Shown: positions 55,718-64,000, numbered from the stretch's first letter. The stretch: 64,000 bases of DNA from Stigmatella aurantiaca DW4/3-1 (GCF_000165485.1 NC_014623.1:9504893-9568892), one strand, 5' to 3'. Notes: generated by a model from the sequence alone, not told the origin. Program-made: numbers and translations.

Positions 55718-56367
55718 TGCCAGGAGAAGTCATACGCGCTGTCGAGCGCGCCCGTGGCCCGGCCCTGGACCTGGGCGGTCTGGGCTCCCGCCTCCAGCAG
55801 CAGGCCCCGGAGGATGCCCTCGTGGTAGGCGTGGGGCAGGAAATCGTTCTTGATGACGAAGCGGCCCGTGCCCCCTGAACCCACCTGGGTGCACGTCAAG
55901 GTCCGCTCCCCATAGCTCACCGCGGCGCGGTAGCTGGAGGGCAGCTGGCCGAGGATGCGTTTCATGCTGCCCCCCGCGAGCAGCAACATCGTCTTGCCGG
56001 CCATGGAGGACAGGAAGTCCCTCGAGGATTGCTCGCCAATCCACCGCAGCGTCTCCTCGCACCCCCCAAGCTGCGGGCCCACGTGCGCCGCCGCGGCCAG
56101 GCACAGCCGCAGGAAGCTGGCCACCGGGTAGCTGAAGAAGTCCACGTGCTTGCGCTCTCCCGTGGCCTCCCGGCACCGGCGTGCCAGCTCCTCTCCGGCC
56201 AACTTCCGCACCGCCTCCAGCGTGCCGGTGAAGAACATTCCCCGCGCCGTGTCCTCCGGCGTGGAGAGGGTGATGTTGTGCTCGAGGTGCCGCTCTGTGT
56301 TGAGCGGTACGCCCGTCCGCACGTCCTGGGTCTGAACCACCACCTGAACCGCCGCCTCGACCCCCAT
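55714..56367 (-). CDS. DUF2378 family protein (myxobacterial paralogous family)
   Basis: 217 aa, soluble. Family features: the opening of a sensor-like domain with FFTGTLEAVRKLAGEEL, FFSYPVASFLRLCLAAAAHV, the GEQSSRDFLSSMAGKTMLLLAGG motif and YRAAVSYGERTLTCTQVG. Known to me only from myxobacteria, in many copies; no biochemical role established. GGAGG lies just upstream of ATG 56367. It follows the KAS III-like gene by 35 bases on the same strand. The fold resembles heme/NO-binding V4R-like domains in overall layout, but I see no ligand residue to support that. Confidence 0.85.
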   Translation of the reverse strand: MGVEAAVQVVVQTQDVRTGVPLNTERHLEHNITLSTPEDTARGMFFTGTLEAVRKLAGEELARRCREATGERKHVDFFSYPVASFLRLCLAAAAHVGPQLGGCEETLRWIGEQSSRDFLSSMAGKTMLLLAGGSMKRILGQLPSSYRAAVSYGERTLTCTQVGSGGTGRFVIKNDFLPHAYHEGILRGLLLEAGAQTAQVQGRATGALDSAYDFSWH

Positions 56368-56402
56368 GGGGCCCTCCTTGCGGGCGAGCTGCCCGCTCCC
56401 AA

Positions 56403-57515
56403 TCACAGCCGTATCAGTTGTGCTCCGTAATGCACGTTGGCCCCGACCGCGGCCACCAGCACCAGGTCTCCGCTGCCCAGGCGTACCCGGCCCGCCTCCA
56501 GATCCTCTGCCAGCAAGATGAGCATCCCGGCCGCGGACGTGTTGCCGTACCGGTCTACATTGATGGCGACAGCGTCCGAGGGCAAGCCGTACTCCTGGAT
56601 GAAGCGCTCCATCAGCCGTTTGTTGGGCTGATGAAAGTAATAGCGCCGCACCTCCGCGCGCAGCTCGGGCCGCTGCGAGAGGACGCCCTCGATGCACTGG
56701 CCCATGTAGCGCGGATAACTCGCGGCCACCTGGAGCCCATCCACCACGTAGGCCAGATCCGCCGGGCGTGTCCGGCCCTGGTGGGGCATCCGCATCCCCC
56801 CGCCTCCCCGGCGCAGCACGAGCGTGCCGGGGGCATTGCCAGACAGGCTCGCCAGAATGCCTGTCTCCTCCTCGCCCTCCGCGCGCAGCACCACCGCGCC
56901 CGCCCCATCGCCAAAGACATACGCGGACAGATAGGCATTGAGCGGCTTGAGGCCCGGGCCCGGGCTCACCTCGTCCGTGTAGACCTGGCGGTTGAGCTGG
57001 GGCGACAACAGCGTGGAGGCCACCACCGCCACCGTCCGGAAGCGGCCCCCTTCCATCATCTTCCATACCAGGTCGATGACATAGGGCGTGCCGCCGCACC
57101 CATCGTCCACCCCCAGGGCGAAGGCGTCCTCGCGGCACCCCAGGCGCTGGTGCACCCCCATGGCGTCGTGGCTGAAGTTCAGCTCGTCCGGCGTGCACGT
57201 GATGAGAAACAGCGCATCCAGCTCCCTCGCCTCCAGCCCCGCCTGTGCCAGCGCGCGGCGCAGCGCCACCTCGCACATGTCCGTGTTGGAGGCCGGGTAG
57301 ATGGGCAGGTCATCCTCCGGCGGGGGCACCGCCGTGCCCTCCTCGCCGAGCTCCCACAGGTAGCGCCGCTCGACAATCCCCGTCTTCTCCAGGATGCGCC
57401 CGGCGGACCAGCCCGGAAACGCCTGGGCGATGCGCTCGTTGCTGATGACCCGGGACGGCACGAACGCCCCCGCCCCCACGATGCAAACCCCTCCCGTGCT
57501 CGTTTCCCGCCTCAT
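56403..57515 (-). CDS. 3-oxoacyl-ACP synthase III-like enzyme
   Basis: 370 aa thiolase-fold enzyme of the FabH/KAS III group, condensing an acyl-CoA starter with malonyl-ACP or transferring an acyl group. The catalytic triad is complete: Cys140 in DDGCGGTPY, His295 in YYFHQPNKRLME and Asn325 in RYGNTSAAG. Features not found in housekeeping FabH are an insert around RGGGGMRMPHQGRTR and the motif SPGPGLKPL. It is not in a fab operon; together with DUF2378 and an opposing MFS exporter it may serve a specialised lipid or secondary metabolite. CerJ-like acyltransferase activity is an alternative. Confidence 0.88.
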   Translation of the reverse strand: MRRETSTGGVCIVGAGAFVPSRVISNERIAQAFPGWSAGRILEKTGIVERRYLWELGEEGTAVPPPEDDLPIYPASNTDMCEVALRRALAQAGLEARELDALFLITCTPDELNFSHDAMGVHQRLGCREDAFALGVDDGCGGTPYVIDLVWKMMEGGRFRTVAVVASTLLSPQLNRQVYTDEVSPGPGLKPLNAYLSAYVFGDGAGAVVLRAEGEEETGILASLSGNAPGTLVLRRGGGGMRMPHQGRTRPADLAYVVDGLQVAASYPRYMGQCIEGVLSQRPELRAEVRRYYFHQPNKRLMERFIQEYGLPSDAVAINVDRYGNTSAAGMLILLAEDLEAGRVRLGSGDLVLVAAVGANVHYGAQLIRL

Positions 57516-57687
57516 GGTCCGGACTCCCCCTATCCGTACTTTGAGCCGCAGAGATCCTGAAGCCTTCCCCTCCTTGAATTCCGGAAGGGGGGGGCTGGAT
57601 CAATTCGTTTTTCCGGAGCGTTCAGTTCTGGCGCACGAAGACTCAAGAATGAAACACCCGGGGGCGCCGCCCGTGCGGTACTCACCG

Positions 57688-57715
57688 GAGTGCCCTCCAC
57701 CCCAGGAGGGCACTC
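57688..57715. promoter_or_regulatory. Perfect 11-bp inverted repeat upstream of the MFS gene
   Basis: GAGTGCCCTCC (57688-57698), six-base loop, GGAGGGCACTC (57705-57715), 67 bases before the GTG of the MFS gene and between it and the divergent KAS III gene. A repressor operator or leader hairpin. The remaining spacer, 57516-57687, shows nothing else clear. Confidence 0.5.
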
Positions 57716-57782
57716 GGCGGAAAATGCCCCGTCGCGAGGCCAACGATGGGGCCTCGGCATCTGGGCCAGGAGGGGAGGGACA

Positions 57783-59057
57783 GTGTCCGGCAAGGGGCAG
57801 GACGAAGGCGGGCTGCGGGCGCAACGCACGTTGTGGGCGGATCCGGGCTGGCGCCGCTGGGTGCTGGCCTCGCTCTTCCCCCGGCTGGGCGGGGCGATGA
57901 TGCCCTTCGCGCTGCTGCTGGTGGGCGAGGCGGCCCTGGGCTCCTTCGCCTCGGGCGCGTGGATGACGAGCGCCTATGCGGTGGGGGCCGCCGTGGCCTC
58001 GCCCTTCCGGGGACGGCAGATGGACCGCAGCCCCCTGCCAGGCGCCCTGCGCACCCCGCTGCTCATGCAGGCCCTGCTGTGTGGGGCGATGGCCCTGGCC
58101 GGCGCGGCGCGGGCACCCCTGCCCGTGCTGCTCCTCCTCTCCCTGCTGCTGGGCGTGGTGCCCGCGGGCCTCGCCGGTGCCTACCGCGCCCTGCTGCCCT
58201 CGCTGCTGTCTCCGCATCAGATGGCGCCGGCCTTCGCCATCGACGCGGTGCTCATCGAGGTGGCGTGGATGGGCGGCCCTCCCCTCGTGGGGGCCCTGGC
58301 CCTCGTGCACCCGGGGCTCTCCCTGGCGGCCATCGGCGCCGGCGCCCTGGTGACGCTGGGGGCCAACCGCTGGCTGCCCGCCCGCGCGCCGCCCCCCTCC
58401 TCCACCCTGCCCGGAGACAAGGTGTCGCTGCGGCCCATGCTGCGGGGCATGCCCCTGCTCGTCTACGTGAGCGTGGTGGCCTGCGGCGTGAGTTGGGGCG
58501 CGGTGGACACGGCCCTGCCCCCCCGGCTGGTGGAGATGGGCTCGCGCGCGGAGCTGTGGGGCGGCCTCTCCGCCCTGCTGTCCGTCACGAGCGCTCTGGG
58601 GGGATTGATTCACGCCAGCCTCCTGCGGCCCGCCTCCGCCGCGCGCGCCCTCTGGAGGGCCCTGGTCTTCCAGGCGCTCTGGGGGGGACTCCTGCTGCCC
58701 ACCGTGTGGATGAACAGCTTCCTGGGACTGGGAGGATGGCTGGCGGCCGCCGGGCTCTTCCTGGCCCCGCTGGTGGGACTTCTCACCTACCTGCTTCAAC
58801 AGTCGCTGCCCGCGGACCGGCAGGCCGAGGGCTTCGCGCTGTACGGCGCGTGTTGGGCGCTCGGCATCGGCGCGGGCAGCGCGCTCACGGCCCTGCTCCT
58901 CCACCATGCCAGCGCCCGAATGGCGCTCGTCCCCACGGGAATCGTCCCCCTCATGACGGCCGTGGCCGTGGCGCTGATGGCACGCGCCCTGAGACCTGGA
59001 AGGCTCAGGAAAGACTCGGAAGTGGCTCAGACCCGGGACGTCGGCGGGGAGCCATAG
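57783..59057 (+). CDS. MFS transporter
   Basis: 424 aa with about 12 hydrophobic segments. The A-motif-like loop after segment 2 is FRGRQMDRSP, as in YfcJ/YcaD-type sugar or drug exporters. GTG 57783 has GGAGGG at the right distance; the frame extends upstream to 57690 without homologous sequence. It is divergent from the KAS III gene and shares a spacer with an 11-bp inverted repeat, so co-regulation is plausible. The substrate is unknown. Its 3' end overlaps the small minus-strand gene by 31 bases. Confidence 0.88.
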   Translation: MSGKGQDEGGLRAQRTLWADPGWRRWVLASLFPRLGGAMMPFALLLVGEAALGSFASGAWMTSAYAVGAAVASPFRGRQMDRSPLPGALRTPLLMQALLCGAMALAGAARAPLPVLLLLSLLLGVVPAGLAGAYRALLPSLLSPHQMAPAFAIDAVLIEVAWMGGPPLVGALALVHPGLSLAAIGAGALVTLGANRWLPARAPPPSSTLPGDKVSLRPMLRGMPLLVYVSVVACGVSWGAVDTALPPRLVEMGSRAELWGGLSALLSVTSALGGLIHASLLRPASAARALWRALVFQALWGGLLLPTVWMNSFLGLGGWLAAAGLFLAPLVGLLTYLLQQSLPADRQAEGFALYGACWALGIGAGSALTALLLHHASARMALVPTGIVPLMTAVAVALMARALRPGRLRKDSEVAQTRDVGGEP

Positions 59058-59221
59058 CACAGCAGCTCCTCGGCGATTTCCTGCGCCGCCGTGGCCCGGG
59101 CGGACACCGCTTGCAGACGCAGCCACGCCTCCTGGCTGCCGTCCAACGCCTCACGGGCCTGGAGCAGTTCCAACTGGGTCACCATGAGCAATGTCGACAG
59201 CCGCAGAGACTCCAGTTGCAT
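59027..59221 (-). CDS. Small hypothetical protein
   Basis: 64 aa from ATG 59221: MQLESLRLSTLLMVTQLELL, then AQEIAEELLCYGSPPTSRV. A single amphipathic helix of about 50 residues is suggested, with no membrane segment. GGAGG lies close before the ATG. It overlaps the convergent MFS 3' end. No family recognised, but coding potential is reasonable. Confidence 0.5.
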   Translation of the reverse strand: MQLESLRLSTLLMVTQLELLQAREALDGSQEAWLRLQAVSARATAAQEIAEELLCYGSPPTSRV

Positions 59222-59420
59222 CGCCTCCTCCCTTCGAGGGTGCTGAAACCTATCTAGCACTCCCCCCTGTCATCGGGAAGGGACTATCCCGCCAAAACGG
59301 TAATACCGGTCAAAACAGGACAGAAAAACTGCCCGCTGGCCGCAAGCGGCGGAGCCATCTATCTTGGGCCCTTCCACCGCGCCCGGGCTTCCTCCCCCCC
59401 GGCCTGGCGGTGCCGGTGCC

Positions 59421-60194
59421 ATGGGCTACGTCCACATCCTTCGCGACTTCTCTTCCCCCCAGGAAGGCTTCACGCGCACGGTGCGCATCTACACCCCCGA
59501 AGGCTACGACGCGCAGGGCGAGCACCTGTATCCGGTGCTCTACATGCACGACGGGCAGAACGTCTTCGCCCACCCGGAGTCCGCGCTGTTCGATACGTGG
59601 TGTGCCAACCACACGCTGGAGTCGCTGGTGTACGGGGGGCACGTGGAGCCGTGGCTCATCGTCGCGGTGGACTCGGGCGCGGGCCGGATGCAGGAGTACT
59701 CGCCGTGGGGCGAGCCGCACCGGAACGGGCAGACGCGGGGCGAGCTGTATGGGCGCTTCCTGGTGGAGCAGCTCAAGCCCTACGTGGACCGCGTCTACCG
59801 AACGCGGCCCGGCTCGGAGTGGACGGGCGCGGCGGGCTCTTCGCTGGGAGGGCTCATCTCGCTGTACCTCGGGTGGAAGTACCCGGAGGTGTTCGGGCGC
59901 ATCGGCGCGTTCTCCCCCTCGGTCATGTGGAACCGGGGCCGGCTCTTCGAGCAGTGGAACGCCCACCCGCGCCGCTGGACGCGCATCTACCTGGATGCGG
60001 GCAGCACGGAGAGCATCGTCCCGGGCGGCGAGCTGCTCGACTACGGCGGCTCGGCGCGCCACTTCTACGAGCACCTCAAGCGCCTGGGCTACGCGGACCA
60101 CGAGCTGACGCTCGTGCTGGAGCCGGGCGGCGAGCACCACGAGAGTGCCTGGCAGCGGCGGCTGCCCGCGGCGCTGCACTGGCTGCTGAGCTGA
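59421..60194 (+). CDS. Esterase D-like alpha/beta hydrolase
   Basis: 257 aa, cytoplasmic. Carries the YPVLYMHDGQNVF segment, the nucleophile elbow GSSLGG (Ser about 134), Asp in YLDAGSTES and a late His in EPGGEHHESAW, the usual Ser-Asp-His triad. Family members hydrolyse esters of sugars, iron siderophores or feruloyl groups. ATG 59421 is the first start supported by family sequence; the frame is open to 59364. It is convergent with the ATP-grasp gene, four bases apart. Confidence 0.87.
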   Translation: MGYVHILRDFSSPQEGFTRTVRIYTPEGYDAQGEHLYPVLYMHDGQNVFAHPESALFDTWCANHTLESLVYGGHVEPWLIVAVDSGAGRMQEYSPWGEPHRNGQTRGELYGRFLVEQLKPYVDRVYRTRPGSEWTGAAGSSLGGLISLYLGWKYPEVFGRIGAFSPSVMWNRGRLFEQWNAHPRRWTRIYLDAGSTESIVPGGELLDYGGSARHFYEHLKRLGYADHELTLVLEPGGEHHESAWQRRLPAALHWLLS

Positions 60195-60197
60195 GGC

Positions 60198-61364
60198 TCA
60201 GGCCGGGGTCTGGATGAAGCGGATGTCCTCGCGCAGCGCCGCGAGCTCCACGTGGCGCGTGAGGTACATCTCGCTGCCCATGGCGGCGTGGTAGACGGAC
60301 GGCAGCGCCGGGTTGTGGAGCACCAGCGAGGGCCCGAGCCGCTTCAACACCTCGTCGTGGGAGTGGCGGTACGCGCGGCCCGCGCGCCGGGCGATGTGGC
60401 ACACGTGGAACTTCGGGGTGTAGCGGAAGTCTCCCACCGGATCGCCCGTGGCGATGCGCGCCCAGAGCCGGTACACGTCAACCTCACAGGCGTAGTTCAT
60501 CATGTCCGTCATGAAGCCGCCGGGAGGGCGCAGGTTGGCCTCCAGCGCGACGAAGCGGCCATCGGGCAACCGGAAGAACTCCAGGTGGAACCAGCGTCCG
60601 CGCAGGCCCAGCGCGGCCACCGCCTTGCGGCCCAGCCCATCGAGCGCGGGCGGAATCTCCTTGAGGCTCCAGAAGGAGATGTCGCGCTTCTCCGTCACCA
60701 CCTCCATCACCCCGTCGCTGTACTCGTGGCTGAGGGCAAAGAGGATGCGGCCCTCATGGTCCACCAGCCCGTCGTAGGTGACGATGGTGCCCTTGACGAA
60801 GGCCTGCGCCACGTAGGCCGTGGGCAGGGGCACGGCGAGCGCCTGCTCCACCTCGACATCGCTGCTGACCTTGAAGGTGTGGGCCGCCCCCACGCCCACG
60901 TCGGGCTTGAGCACCAACGGGTAGCCCACGCGCCCGGCCAGCGCCTTCACCTGGGCCGCGTCCTTCACCAGTTCCAGTTCCGGATGGGGCACGCCCGCCT
61001 GCCGGAACACCTCGGCCATGCCCGACTTGGTGCGCAGGCGCTGAATGTCCGAGGGCATGAGGCCCGGCACCTGGAAGTCCTCGCGCAGCCGGGCCTCCAC
61101 CTCCAGCCACGACTCGTTGAGCGACTCGATGCGGTGGATGCGCCCGTGGCGCCACGTCAGGTAACCGGTGGCGCGCAACAGGGCGTCATAGTTGTGGAGG
61201 CTGGGCGTGAAGAAGTACTCGCGGATGGACTCGCGCAGTTCCTGGCGGAGCGCATCGAAGGGCGCGTCTCCAACCGCCACGACGTTGACCCCCCGCTCGC
61301 GCAGGGCCGTGATGAAGTGAAAGTACTGAGGTGGGAAGTGGGGCGAGATGAAGACGAAGTTCAT
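60198..61364 (-). CDS. ATP-grasp domain protein
   Basis: 388 aa. N-terminal alpha/beta domain (MNFVFISPHFPPQYFHFITALRE, residues 1-100) followed by an ATP-grasp fold: the lysine in YPLVLKPDVGVGAAHTFKV (about 140-155), acidic residues in EGRILFALSHEY, and the metal-binding HLEFFRLPDGRFVALEANLRPPGG. Such enzymes ligate an amine to a carboxylate through an acyl phosphate, in peptide or cofactor synthesis. The substrate cannot be inferred. ATG 61364 is used because the conserved N-terminus starts there; a longer open frame reaches 61988 on this strand but lies opposite the AAA ATPase gene. Confidence 0.9.
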   Translation of the reverse strand: MNFVFISPHFPPQYFHFITALRERGVNVVAVGDAPFDALRQELRESIREYFFTPSLHNYDALLRATGYLTWRHGRIHRIESLNESWLEVEARLREDFQVPGLMPSDIQRLRTKSGMAEVFRQAGVPHPELELVKDAAQVKALAGRVGYPLVLKPDVGVGAAHTFKVSSDVEVEQALAVPLPTAYVAQAFVKGTIVTYDGLVDHEGRILFALSHEYSDGVMEVVTEKRDISFWSLKEIPPALDGLGRKAVAALGLRGRWFHLEFFRLPDGRFVALEANLRPPGGFMTDMMNYACEVDVYRLWARIATGDPVGDFRYTPKFHVCHIARRAGRAYRHSHDEVLKRLGPSLVLHNPALPSVYHAAMGSEMYLTRHVELAALREDIRFIQTPA

Positions 61365-61665
61365 GGCGGCCAGGGAGGCGGCTCCCAGGGCCACCGACCA
61401 TAGCGCGGGATTCGGGGCTTCCCACTTCCTTGCGCGACATGTGCATAAAGGTAGGACATCTTCCCGCCAGGACCACGAAGCACCACCGGACATCGACGTT
61501 CCCGCATCGCGGGGCCGCCCCCAGGACGAGGCGCCCACGGCATCGATGCGCCTCAAGAACCGGAGACGCTTTTCTGGTCCCATGGACGAGGGGATTGCTG
61601 GGCTTGCCAACGCTGGCTTGCCGGAGCCATATGCCGGATCTGGTAGCACTGCGAAAAGGACGCCC
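61365..61665. other. Intergenic region before the AAA/TOPRIM module
   Basis: 301 bases between the divergent ATP-grasp and AAA genes. I see no gene, terminator or attachment-site-like repeat. The right half is less GC-rich, matching the genes that follow. Confidence 0.4.
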
Positions 61666-63039
61666 ATGCTGACCCGCTTGAAGGTCGAAGGCTTCAAAAG
61701 CCTGCTAGACGTCGACATCCACTTTGGGCCGTTCACGTGCATCGCCGGAATGAATGCCGTCGGGAAGTCCAATCTGTTCGATGCCATCCGGTTCCTGCAC
61801 CTGCTGACCCGGCATCCCATCATGGAGGCAGTCAAGCTCCTGCGGGAAACGAAAGGCCGTTCGTCCGACCCCCGTTCACTGTTCACGGCATTCGAAGACT
61901 TCCGCTCGCCGGAAATGCGCTTCACCGCGGAGATGATTGTCGCACGCGAAGCAGAGGATGAACTGGGCGTCACGGGCAAAGCCGCCATCTCGACGCTTCA
62001 ATATACCCTCGCCTTCCAACTTTCGGCGGAGGACGATGGCCGCCTTGAACTCCTCCACGAGTCGCTCAAACCCATCAAAGTTTCAGAGTCAAGCAAGAAC
62101 CTCGGTTTCGAGACATCGAAAGACTTCAGAGATTCAGCCATTCAAGGAGTCAGGAGAGGCGGCGCGTTCATCGACACCGCACCTGAAACGAGGGAAATAA
62201 CGGTTCACCAAGAGGGCCATGGAGGGCGCAAGATTCCTGCCCCCAAATCTTCCAGAACGGTCGTAGGCGGCAGCGCTTCTAGCGACTTTCCCACGGTCCT
62301 GGCAGCACACCGCGAGATGGAGTCTTGGCACACCCTTCTCCTGGAACCCTCCGCCATGCGTGCCCCCTCCATCTATGGCGACTCACGCTTTATCGATCAG
62401 CGCGGCGCCAACCTGCCTGCCACCCTTCAACGTCTGGCCCGGCTTGAGAAAACTCCTGGAAAAACCTATGCGCAGCTCGCCAACAAGCTGGCTCATCTCT
62501 TGGAAGACGTCCGGGAGCTGCGCGTACGGGACGATCCCAAAACGGAGACCCTCACCGTCGAACTGCGCGGCAGGGACGATGTCTTCCATCCCGCCAGAGC
62601 GCTCTCGGACGGCACCCTGAGATTCCTCATCCTTGCCACCCTTGCCTTGGATCCAGAGACGCGGGGGGTCATATGCTTGGAAGAGCCTGAGAACGGCATC
62701 CATCCAGACCGAATCCCTGCCATGGTCAGCCTCTTGAGGGATATTGCTGTCGATCCCACGGGCGCTATCGGCCAAGACAACCCCTTGCGCCAAGTCATTG
62801 TCAACACGCACTCACCCATTGTCTTTGAGAGCATCGACAGCAATGAACTTGTCTTCCTGGAATCCGTGGAGGCCATCCGAGGCGACGCACGGGGCAAAGT
62901 GACGATCCCCCACATTCCCGGAGGCTCGTGGCGGCACCGGCTCTCTGAGAAATCCGCAAAACTCGCTCCGGGCAAGCTTTACCCCTACCTAGGCAAGCAA
63001 GGCTCGTTCGACTTCATCACAGAGCCGCCAAAGCCATGA
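61666..63039 (+). CDS. OLD/RloA-like AAA ATPase (COG4637-like)
   Basis: 457 aa SMC/ABC-type ATPase. Walker A is GMNAVGKSN (28-36), after the typical N-terminus LTRLKVEGFKSLLDVDIHFGP; the signature-like ALSDGTLRFLIL precedes Walker B ICLEEPENGIHP at 336-347, and a His switch lies in VNTHSPIVFE. The middle (about 90-270) is a less conserved insert. No nuclease domain is fused; the next gene supplies a TOPRIM-like one. AAGGA lies six bases before ATG 61666; the frame is open to 61348 without homology. GC content is visibly lower than in neighbouring genes, with codons such as TTA, ATA and AAA in use, suggesting acquisition by transfer. Confidence 0.87.
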   Translation: MLTRLKVEGFKSLLDVDIHFGPFTCIAGMNAVGKSNLFDAIRFLHLLTRHPIMEAVKLLRETKGRSSDPRSLFTAFEDFRSPEMRFTAEMIVAREAEDELGVTGKAAISTLQYTLAFQLSAEDDGRLELLHESLKPIKVSESSKNLGFETSKDFRDSAIQGVRRGGAFIDTAPETREITVHQEGHGGRKIPAPKSSRTVVGGSASSDFPTVLAAHREMESWHTLLLEPSAMRAPSIYGDSRFIDQRGANLPATLQRLARLEKTPGKTYAQLANKLAHLLEDVRELRVRDDPKTETLTVELRGRDDVFHPARALSDGTLRFLILATLALDPETRGVICLEEPENGIHPDRIPAMVSLLRDIAVDPTGAIGQDNPLRQVIVNTHSPIVFESIDSNELVFLESVEAIRGDARGKVTIPHIPGGSWRHRLSEKSAKLAPGKLYPYLGKQGSFDFITEPPKP

Positions 63040-63695
63040 GCATGTTAAACTATACTCTCGTTGCTGACGGCCCCAGTGACCGCTGCTTGATGCATGTGAT
63101 CAACTGGGCGCTCGCCAGAACGAGCCCATCCAACAGCACGCTGTTGATTAACAGCCACTTCGCCGACTACCGTGAAGCTCCCGCCGAACCCCGTGGACTG
63201 TCTGAAAGAATCGAACGGGCTGTTCAGGACTATCCCTGCGATATCTTATTTGTGCACCGCGATGACGAAGGCGAGTCACCTGGGCATCGCCGCAAGGAAA
63301 TTGCCGACGCAACACAGTCTCTGGAACTTCCGGCCCTGATCTGCATCATCCCGGTTCGCATGACGGAGGCATGGCTTCTCTTCGACGAAGCCGCTATCCG
63401 GCTCGCGGCGGGAAACCCTCACGGCACCGCAGCGCTCAAGCTTCCCTCGCTCCGCCGCCTGGAGCGTGAACCCGACCCCAAGGAAATCCTCCACAATGCC
63501 CTCGAGGTGGCCTCGGAAACCACCGGCCGCCGCCTGAAGCAGTTTCAACGCGACCTCCCCAAACTGGTGCAACGTGTTGCAGAGCTGATCGAGGACTTCT
63601 CTCCCTTGGAAAGCCTCCCAGCGTTCAGCTCATTTTACGGTGACCTCACCACCGAACTGGCTGCGCATGTCCTATCGCGCAGCGCAGACAAATAG
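63036..63695 (+). CDS. TOPRIM-like DUF4276/RloB-type protein
   Basis: 219 aa. Its N-terminus LVADGPSD (Asp11, Gly12, Asp15) corresponds to the TOPRIM ExG-type motif with Asp in place of Glu, and DILFVHRDDE (Asp69, Asp76, Asp77, Glu78) to the DxD metal site. PVRMTEAWLLFDEAA is typical of DUF4276/RloB-like proteins. A metal-dependent nuclease is the likely role. ATGA overlap with the AAA gene gives translational coupling, and the pair resembles ATPase-TOPRIM two-gene defence units such as RloA/RloB. It uses lower-GC codons (TTA, TAT, AAA). The assignment is by pattern; a non-nucleolytic role is possible. Confidence 0.78.
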   Translation: MSMLNYTLVADGPSDRCLMHVINWALARTSPSNSTLLINSHFADYREAPAEPRGLSERIERAVQDYPCDILFVHRDDEGESPGHRRKEIADATQSLELPALICIIPVRMTEAWLLFDEAAIRLAAGNPHGTAALKLPSLRRLEREPDPKEILHNALEVASETTGRRLKQFQRDLPKLVQRVAELIEDFSPLESLPAFSSFYGDLTTELAAHVLSRSADK

Positions 63696-63727
63696 AGGCC
63701 CAACCTTGTCCCCTAGAGCAAGAACGC

Positions 63728-64000
63728 TCAGCTCTTGGTGAGCGGCCGGTAGCGGATGCGGTGCGGCTCCAGCGCCTCGGGGCCCAGGCGCTTCTTCTTG
63801 TCCGCCTCGTAGTCCTCGAAGTTGCCCTCGAAGAAGAACGCCTTGCTGTCGCCCTCGAACGCCAGGATGTGCGTGGCGATGCGGTCCAGGAACCAGCGGT
63901 CGTGGCTGATCACCACCGCGCACCCGGCGAAGCTCAAGAGCGCGTCCTCCAGGCTGCGCAGCGTCTCCACGTCCAGGTCGTTCGTCGGCTCGTCCAGGAG
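63728..64000 (-). CDS. ettA: Energy-dependent translational throttle protein EttA, C-terminal part
   Basis: The gene enters from the right edge; 90 residues of its end are visible. They include the second Walker B and D loop, [18 protein letters not shown], the His switch in [33 protein letters not shown] and the ending [12 protein letters not shown], which match the EttA branch of ABC-F proteins rather than Uup or antibiotic-resistance ABC-Fs. EttA binds the ribosomal E site and senses the ATP/ADP ratio. It runs toward the TOPRIM gene, with 32 bases between stops. Confidence 0.92.
   Translation of the reverse strand, partial: LLDEPTNDLDVETLRSLEDALLSFAGCAVVISHDRWFLDRIATHILAFEGDSKAFFFEGNFEDYEADKKKRLGPEALEPHRIRYRPLTKS

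Noticed and set aside
59421-63695. AAA/TOPRIM pair as part of a larger defence island with the esterase and ATP-grasp genes
   Set aside because: The esterase and ATP-grasp genes have chromosome-like GC and no known defence link, so only the pair itself is proposed.

Overview
The window looks like chromosomal DNA of a myxobacterium, most likely of the Cystobacterineae (Stigmatella, Cystobacter, Archangium or Myxococcus relatives). The grounds are very high GC with G/C third positions, a DUF2378 protein (a family I know only from myxobacteria), an IF3 gene with a long charged tail and a non-AUG start as in Myxococcus dsg, many large multidomain sensor kinases, a sigma-54 activator with a TPR-like N-terminus, a Ser/Thr kinase and a histone-deacetylase-like protein. 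No rRNA, tRNA, CRISPR array or recognisable insertion sequence was seen.

Layout. 1-7.3 kb: a truncated lipoprotein, a sigma-54 activator, an exported Tat-lipoprotein pirin, an XRE regulator, a membrane fatty acid desaturase with a hairpin just before its start, and an AraC regulator. 7.3-12.4 kb: a PLD-like/GST pair divergent from a TetR gene and two tandem aldehyde dehydrogenases; a 17-bp palindrome lies between them. 12.4-26.1 kb: B3/B4-domain protein, gluconokinase, Cys-rich lipoprotein, hybrid kinase, a degenerate GAF kinase lacking its phospho-histidine, HDAC-like protein, a basic histone-tail-like protein, PAP2 phosphatase, TM2-like protein, a TTG-start aldehyde dehydrogenase, heme A synthase and a MATE transporter. 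26.1-34.3 kb: a hairpin-rich spacer, MscS channel, CHASE kinase, an operon of ODP-type di-iron/MBL protein, Ser/Thr kinase and Cys-rich microprotein, a broken OsmC gene, and infC.

34.5-42 kb: two very large secreted beta-propeller proteins (one with discoidin-like domains, one fused to a di-heme peroxidase-like domain) and a pentapeptide-repeat gene with a probable frameshift. 42-52 kb: a tightly coupled five-gene operon equivalent to yfaP/T/A/S/Q, built around a thioester alpha-2-macroglobulin; its last member combines a HELAH motif, a complete penicillin-binding-protein motif set and a SpoIID-like C-terminus. 52-64 kb: a dCACHE kinase, a KAS III/DUF2378 pair divergent from an MFS transporter, an esterase, an ATP-grasp enzyme, a two-gene AAA ATPase/TOPRIM-like module of lower GC that resembles known anti-phage gene pairs, and the 3' end of ettA.

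Working together: the yfa operon is probably a periplasmic protease-trap and cell-wall maintenance machine; the ALDH/TetR region an aldehyde-detoxification locus; the ODP/kinase operon a possible oxygen- or NO-responsive phosphorylation module; the AAA/TOPRIM pair the best candidate for a defence system. Most other genes are housekeeping or sensory genes spread through a typical myxobacterial chromosome.
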